A DNA stretch of 57,594 nt from Catenulispora pinisilvae (GTDB lineage Bacteria > Actinomycetota > Actinomycetes > Streptomycetales > Catenulisporaceae). The stretch lies in contig NZ_JAAFZA010000041.1 of the NCBI RefSeq assembly GCF_015356865.1, positions 1 through 57,594 on the forward strand. The letters run 5' to 3'. Within the stretch, counting starts at the first letter, position 1, and the number at the start of each line of letters is the position of its first letter. Of this stretch, positions 54,945 through 57,594 are shown piece after piece. Position numbers and translations under genes: made by a program. The notes below the pieces were generated by a model. That model ran no database searches. It was not told the origin of the DNA and was given only the letters and a program-made list of their open reading frames with translations.

Positions 54945-56720
54945 GTGATGAACTCGAGCTCGAGCCCTGTGTCACGGCGTCGGCTGCTGACCTCCGCCGG
55001 CGCGGTGACGTTGGCGGGCGTGGCGGGGGTGCGGCCGGCGTCGGCGGCGACTGGGGCTGGGGCTGTCGTACCGCTGGCGCGTCGTGCTCAGGACCTGCCC
55101 GTCCAGGTCCCGGTCCCGATCGCGACCGGACTGGACTACGCCTGGACCCCGCATCCCTCCACCGGTGCGATGACGTCGGCCGGCTACAAGTTCGTGGTCC
55201 GCTACCTCAGCTACAGCCCGGAGAAGAACCTCACGGCGGCCGAGGCCCAGGCGCTGACCACGGCCGGGATCGCGGTGGTCTGCAACTGGGAGACCGCCGT
55301 CGACGGCCCGCGCCAGGGCTTCGGCCAGGGCGCCGCGGACGCCACCGAGGCACAGCGGCAGGCGGCGGCGTGCGGGATGCCCGCGGATCGGCCGATCTAC
55401 TTCAGCGTGGACTGGGATGTGCAGGCCGCTGACATGGACGCGGTCGACGCCTACTTCGACGGCGTCGCCTCGGTGATCGGTGTCGCCCGCACCGGCTGCT
55501 ACAGCAGCTACGACGCCCTGGGCTGGCTGCTGGCCTCGGGGCGTATCCGCTGGGCCTGGCAGTCGTGCTCGACCGCGTATTCGGGCGGCCGTAATAGCTC
55601 GCCGTATCCCGGTATCCAGCTGTGGCAGAACCGGACGCCGTTCACGTTCGACGGCGCGGAGGTCGACGGGGACCAGGCGCTGACCGCCGACTTCGGGCAG
55701 TGGGGCGCCGGTTCGGTGCTGTATCAGGCCGGGAGCGGGGGGCGGATGGCCGGCGGGGTGCGTTCTGACGGTCGGGTCGAGCTGTTCGCGGTGACGCCGG
55801 CCGGTGGGATCCGGAACAAGTCGGAGTCGGCGCCGAACGCGGCGCGGACCGACTCGACTGACTCGACTGACTCGACCGACGGGACCGAGTTGAGCGACTG
55901 GGGCGACTTCAGCCCGGCCCGGGGTTTCGGGTTCGCGGCGCTGACGAGTTCGGTGGCGACCGGGCGGCACGCCGACGGCCGACTTGAGGTGTTCGCGGTG
56001 ATGAGCGACGGCTCCGTGCAGAACCGGTTCGAGACCGTGGCAGGCGGCGCGTGGTCGGGGTGGAACGCGTTCGCGCCGTCCGGGACTGCCAGGGCGCTGA
56101 CGGTCGGGGTGCATTCCGACGGCCGGTTGGAGCTGTTCGCGGCGACGCCGTCGGGCGGGGTCGCCAACCGGGTCGAGACGGGGCCGAGCGGGGCGGGGTC
56201 CGCGTCGTCCACGTGGTCCAGCTGGAACGAGTTCGGGCTGCGGGGCGGCGTCACGGACAGCCTGAGTGCGGCCCGGCACCTGGACGGTCGGCTTGAGGTG
56301 TTCGCGGTGATGAGCGACGGGTCGATGCGGAACAGGGTCGAGACGATGCCGAACGGTTCGTGGACTGATTGGAGCGTCTACGGCCCGACCGGCGGGGCGA
56401 ATGGCGATGGGGCTCCGGGGACCGTCGCTGCCGGCGTGCACCAGGACGGTCGGGTGGAGGTCTTCGCGGTGACGGCGTCGGGTGGGATCCGGAACCGGTT
56501 CGAGACTGTTCCGGGCGGGGGCTGGTCGGAGTGGAGCGAGGGGTTCGGGCCGGCGGGGGCGGCGGTGATCGCTGCTTCTGTGGCCCGGCACGCCGACGGC
56601 CGGGTCGAGGTGTTCGCGGTGCTGGGTGACGGGTCGGTGTGGAACCGGTTCGAGGTGGTGGCGAACGGCGCTTGGTCGGGCTGGAGCGGGTTCGCTGCGG
56701 CGGGGACTGTGAAGGCTTGA
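54945..56720 (+). CDS. Secreted DUF1906 (Rv2525c-like) glycoside-hydrolase-like protein with lectin-type repeats
   Basis: The product has 591 residues (GTG 54945; ATG 54948 also possible). Residues 1-35 are a Tat signal (SRRRLLTSAG...ASAA). Residues about 55-245 form a DUF1906/Rv2525c TIM-barrel domain: GLDYAWTPHPSTGAMTSAGY, RYLSYSPEKNLTAAE and PIYFSVDWDVQAADMDAVDA. Residues about 260-591 hold six repeats of about 50 residues with the core DGRVEVFAVxxDGSxxNRFE and W-x-x-W, as in PLL-type beta-propeller lectins. It probably works on or binds the cell envelope or extracellular glycans. A short DSTDSTDSTD insertion interrupts the first repeat. Confidence 0.88.
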   Translation: MMNSSSSPVSRRRLLTSAGAVTLAGVAGVRPASAATGAGAVVPLARRAQDLPVQVPVPIATGLDYAWTPHPSTGAMTSAGYKFVVRYLSYSPEKNLTAAEAQALTTAGIAVVCNWETAVDGPRQGFGQGAADATEAQRQAAACGMPADRPIYFSVDWDVQAADMDAVDAYFDGVASVIGVARTGCYSSYDALGWLLASGRIRWAWQSCSTAYSGGRNSSPYPGIQLWQNRTPFTFDGAEVDGDQALTADFGQWGAGSVLYQAGSGGRMAGGVRSDGRVELFAVTPAGGIRNKSESAPNAARTDSTDSTDSTDGTELSDWGDFSPARGFGFAALTSSVATGRHADGRLEVFAVMSDGSVQNRFETVAGGAWSGWNAFAPSGTARALTVGVHSDGRLELFAATPSGGVANRVETGPSGAGSASSTWSSWNEFGLRGGVTDSLSAARHLDGRLEVFAVMSDGSMRNRVETMPNGSWTDWSVYGPTGGANGDGAPGTVAAGVHQDGRVEVFAVTASGGIRNRFETVPGGGWSEWSEGFGPAGAAVIAASVARHADGRVEVFAVLGDGSVWNRFEVVANGAWSGWSGFAAAGTVKA

Positions 56721-56749
56721 TTTGGTTGATTTGGTTGATCTGGTTGGGG
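56718..56749. repeat. 9-bp tandem repeat after the DUF1906 gene
   Basis: GATTTGGTT appears twice, then GATCTGGTT, covering the stop codon region and beyond. It is AT-richer than its surroundings. No function is evident. Confidence 0.6.
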
Positions 56750-56777
56750 CGCTTGCCGGGGCCCCACATCCTGATCG

Positions 56778-57594
56778 TCACATCCGCACGAGGTCCCACC
56801 CCAGCGCGGCGAGGATGGCCAGGCCGTAGGCGGACGCGGCCAGCTTCACGACCCGGGTCCGCTTCTCTTCCGGCCACGAGGTCTGGGTCAGCAGCCAGGC
56901 GATGCCGGGGAGCACCAGGACGCCGTGCAGGCTGATGCCGTGCACCAGCTTCAGGAAGCCGAGGTCCAGGTAGGCCTGCTGCTGGTGCCCGCTGCGGGCC
57001 TCGCTCGTGCCGCGGGCGATCATCGCCGCCCCGGCCAGCAGGCCGATCATCAGGGTGGCGAACCCGGCGCGCAGGGCCAGGCGCATCGAGGGCGCCGCGT
57101 CGGGATCGCCGCGGAAGGCCGCGACGGCGAGCCGGCCCAGCACCAGGACCAGGACGCCGCCGCCGACGGCCAGGGTCATCGACACGCCGGTGTTGAAGGA
57201 GCCCTGCAGGTCGATGTGCGAGGGGACGTGGCGCCAGGCCTGGAGCGTGATGCCGCCGACCTCGACGAAGCAGTCGGCGGCGAAGACGCCCAGGGCCAGG
57301 ACGCGGGTGCGTTCGGTGAGTTTGAGGTAGGAGGCGACCCAGGCCACCGCGATGAGGGTGAGGCCGAAGGACAAGCCGAAGGTGGTCGGCTTGCGCCAGG
57401 AGACCGGGCCCTCCCACGGTCCGCCGCGGATGAAGAACATGGCGAAGTGGAACGTGCCTGAGGCTATGAGGACCAGGCCGAGGACGTAGCAGGTGCGCTC
57501 GATCCGGCGGCCTTGGGTCCAGATGCCGCGTAGGGCCGGCCACCAGGCGGGCGGGGCCGGCGGTTGGAAGGGGGCGGTGGGTGTCGCGGTGGAC
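56778..57594 (-). CDS. Integral membrane protein, 5'-truncated by the window end
   Basis: The minus-strand frame is open to the last base of the window, so the start lies outside; at least 271 residues are encoded here. About seven hydrophobic segments are visible (CYVLGLVLIASGTFHFAMFF, FGLSFGLTLIAVAWVASYL, VLALGVFAADCFVEVGGI, SMTLAVGGGVLVLVLGRLA, AGFATLMIGLLAGAAMIARG, FLKLVHGISLHGVLVLPGIA, VVKLAASAYGLAILAALGW). A histidine-bearing helix (GISLHGVLVLPGIAWLL) and the layout are common in uncharacterised actinobacterial membrane proteins. The function is unknown. Confidence 0.8.
   Translation of the reverse strand, partial: STATPTAPFQPPAPPAWWPALRGIWTQGRRIERTCYVLGLVLIASGTFHFAMFFIRGGPWEGPVSWRKPTTFGLSFGLTLIAVAWVASYLKLTERTRVLALGVFAADCFVEVGGITLQAWRHVPSHIDLQGSFNTGVSMTLAVGGGVLVLVLGRLAVAAFRGDPDAAPSMRLALRAGFATLMIGLLAGAAMIARGTSEARSGHQQQAYLDLGFLKLVHGISLHGVLVLPGIAWLLTQTSWPEEKRTRVVKLAASAYGLAILAALGWDLVRM

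Overview
The window is about 57.6 kb of very high-GC DNA with strong G/C bias at third codon positions, GTG starts and short intergenic gaps. The family content (PopR-like regulator with a ClpP pair, a B12 riboswitch before a class Ia ribonucleotide reductase, Lrp/TetR/LacI regulators, F420/FMN split-barrel proteins, an Rv2525c-type secreted protein, a DasR-type site) points to a filamentous actinomycete, something like Catenulispora or Streptomyces. No rRNA, no ordinary complete tRNA, no CRISPR array and no complete insertion sequence is visible. The region reads as a chromosomal arm rich in accessory genes.

Layout. 0-6.1 kb: an Lrp/AsnC remnant, an MFS exporter, a LacI regulator and a secreted GH92 mannosidase with palindromic operators. 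6.1-9.6 kb: an IS982 fragment, a TetR regulator, two unknown genes separated by a 22-bp repeat, and a class V aminotransferase. 9.7-12.8 kb: the most unusual locus. It has an SPFH/Band-7 protein with a long coiled coil, a conserved companion protein of unknown function, then two tandem tRNA-shaped RNAs whose halves are in reversed order (3' half first, 5' half second), then a strong terminator. 12.9-30.5 kb: enzymes and regulators (PPOX proteins, MFS, serine hydrolase, GNATs, Ogt, ADP-ribosylglycohydrolase, M3 peptidase, Lrp with a trans-sulfuration enzyme, Imm-5-like protein, SDR/TetR, a mechanosensitive-channel-like protein). 30.5-39.2 kb: acyltransferase, DUF402 protein, acyl-CoA dehydrogenase, aryl-CoA ligase and PaaX, and a TetR/hydrolase pair. 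39.2-41.1 kb: no credible gene, but a 1.4-kb imperfect inverted repeat built from four copies of a smaller unit. 41.1-43.1 kb: XRE/PopR-like regulator, colicin-immunity-like small protein and two clpP genes, one lacking its catalytic serine. 43.1-49.5 kb: MFS, a metal-receptor protein and nrdB/nrdA under a cobalamin riboswitch and a probable NrdR box. 49.5-57.6 kb: a headless TetR remnant, LysR, MFS, an NmrA/TetR pair, an SGNH hydrolase, a Tat-exported DUF1906 protein with a six-repeat propeller-like lectin region, and a membrane protein running off the end.

How the genes work together. The best candidate for a little-described system is the SPFH protein, companion protein and permuted tRNA-like RNAs at 9706-12813. 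From memory, a survey of RNA-repair systems by Burroughs and Aravind (2016) linked SPFH/Band-7 modules to a tRNA-like RNA, so the general association may be known. The permuted arrangement seen here is read directly from the sequence. A second coherent unit is the ClpP pair with its PopR-like regulator: the two loci share an 11-bp sequence inside inverted repeats, and the regulator ends in an LAA tail. All identifications are by eye from translated sequence; no database search was run.
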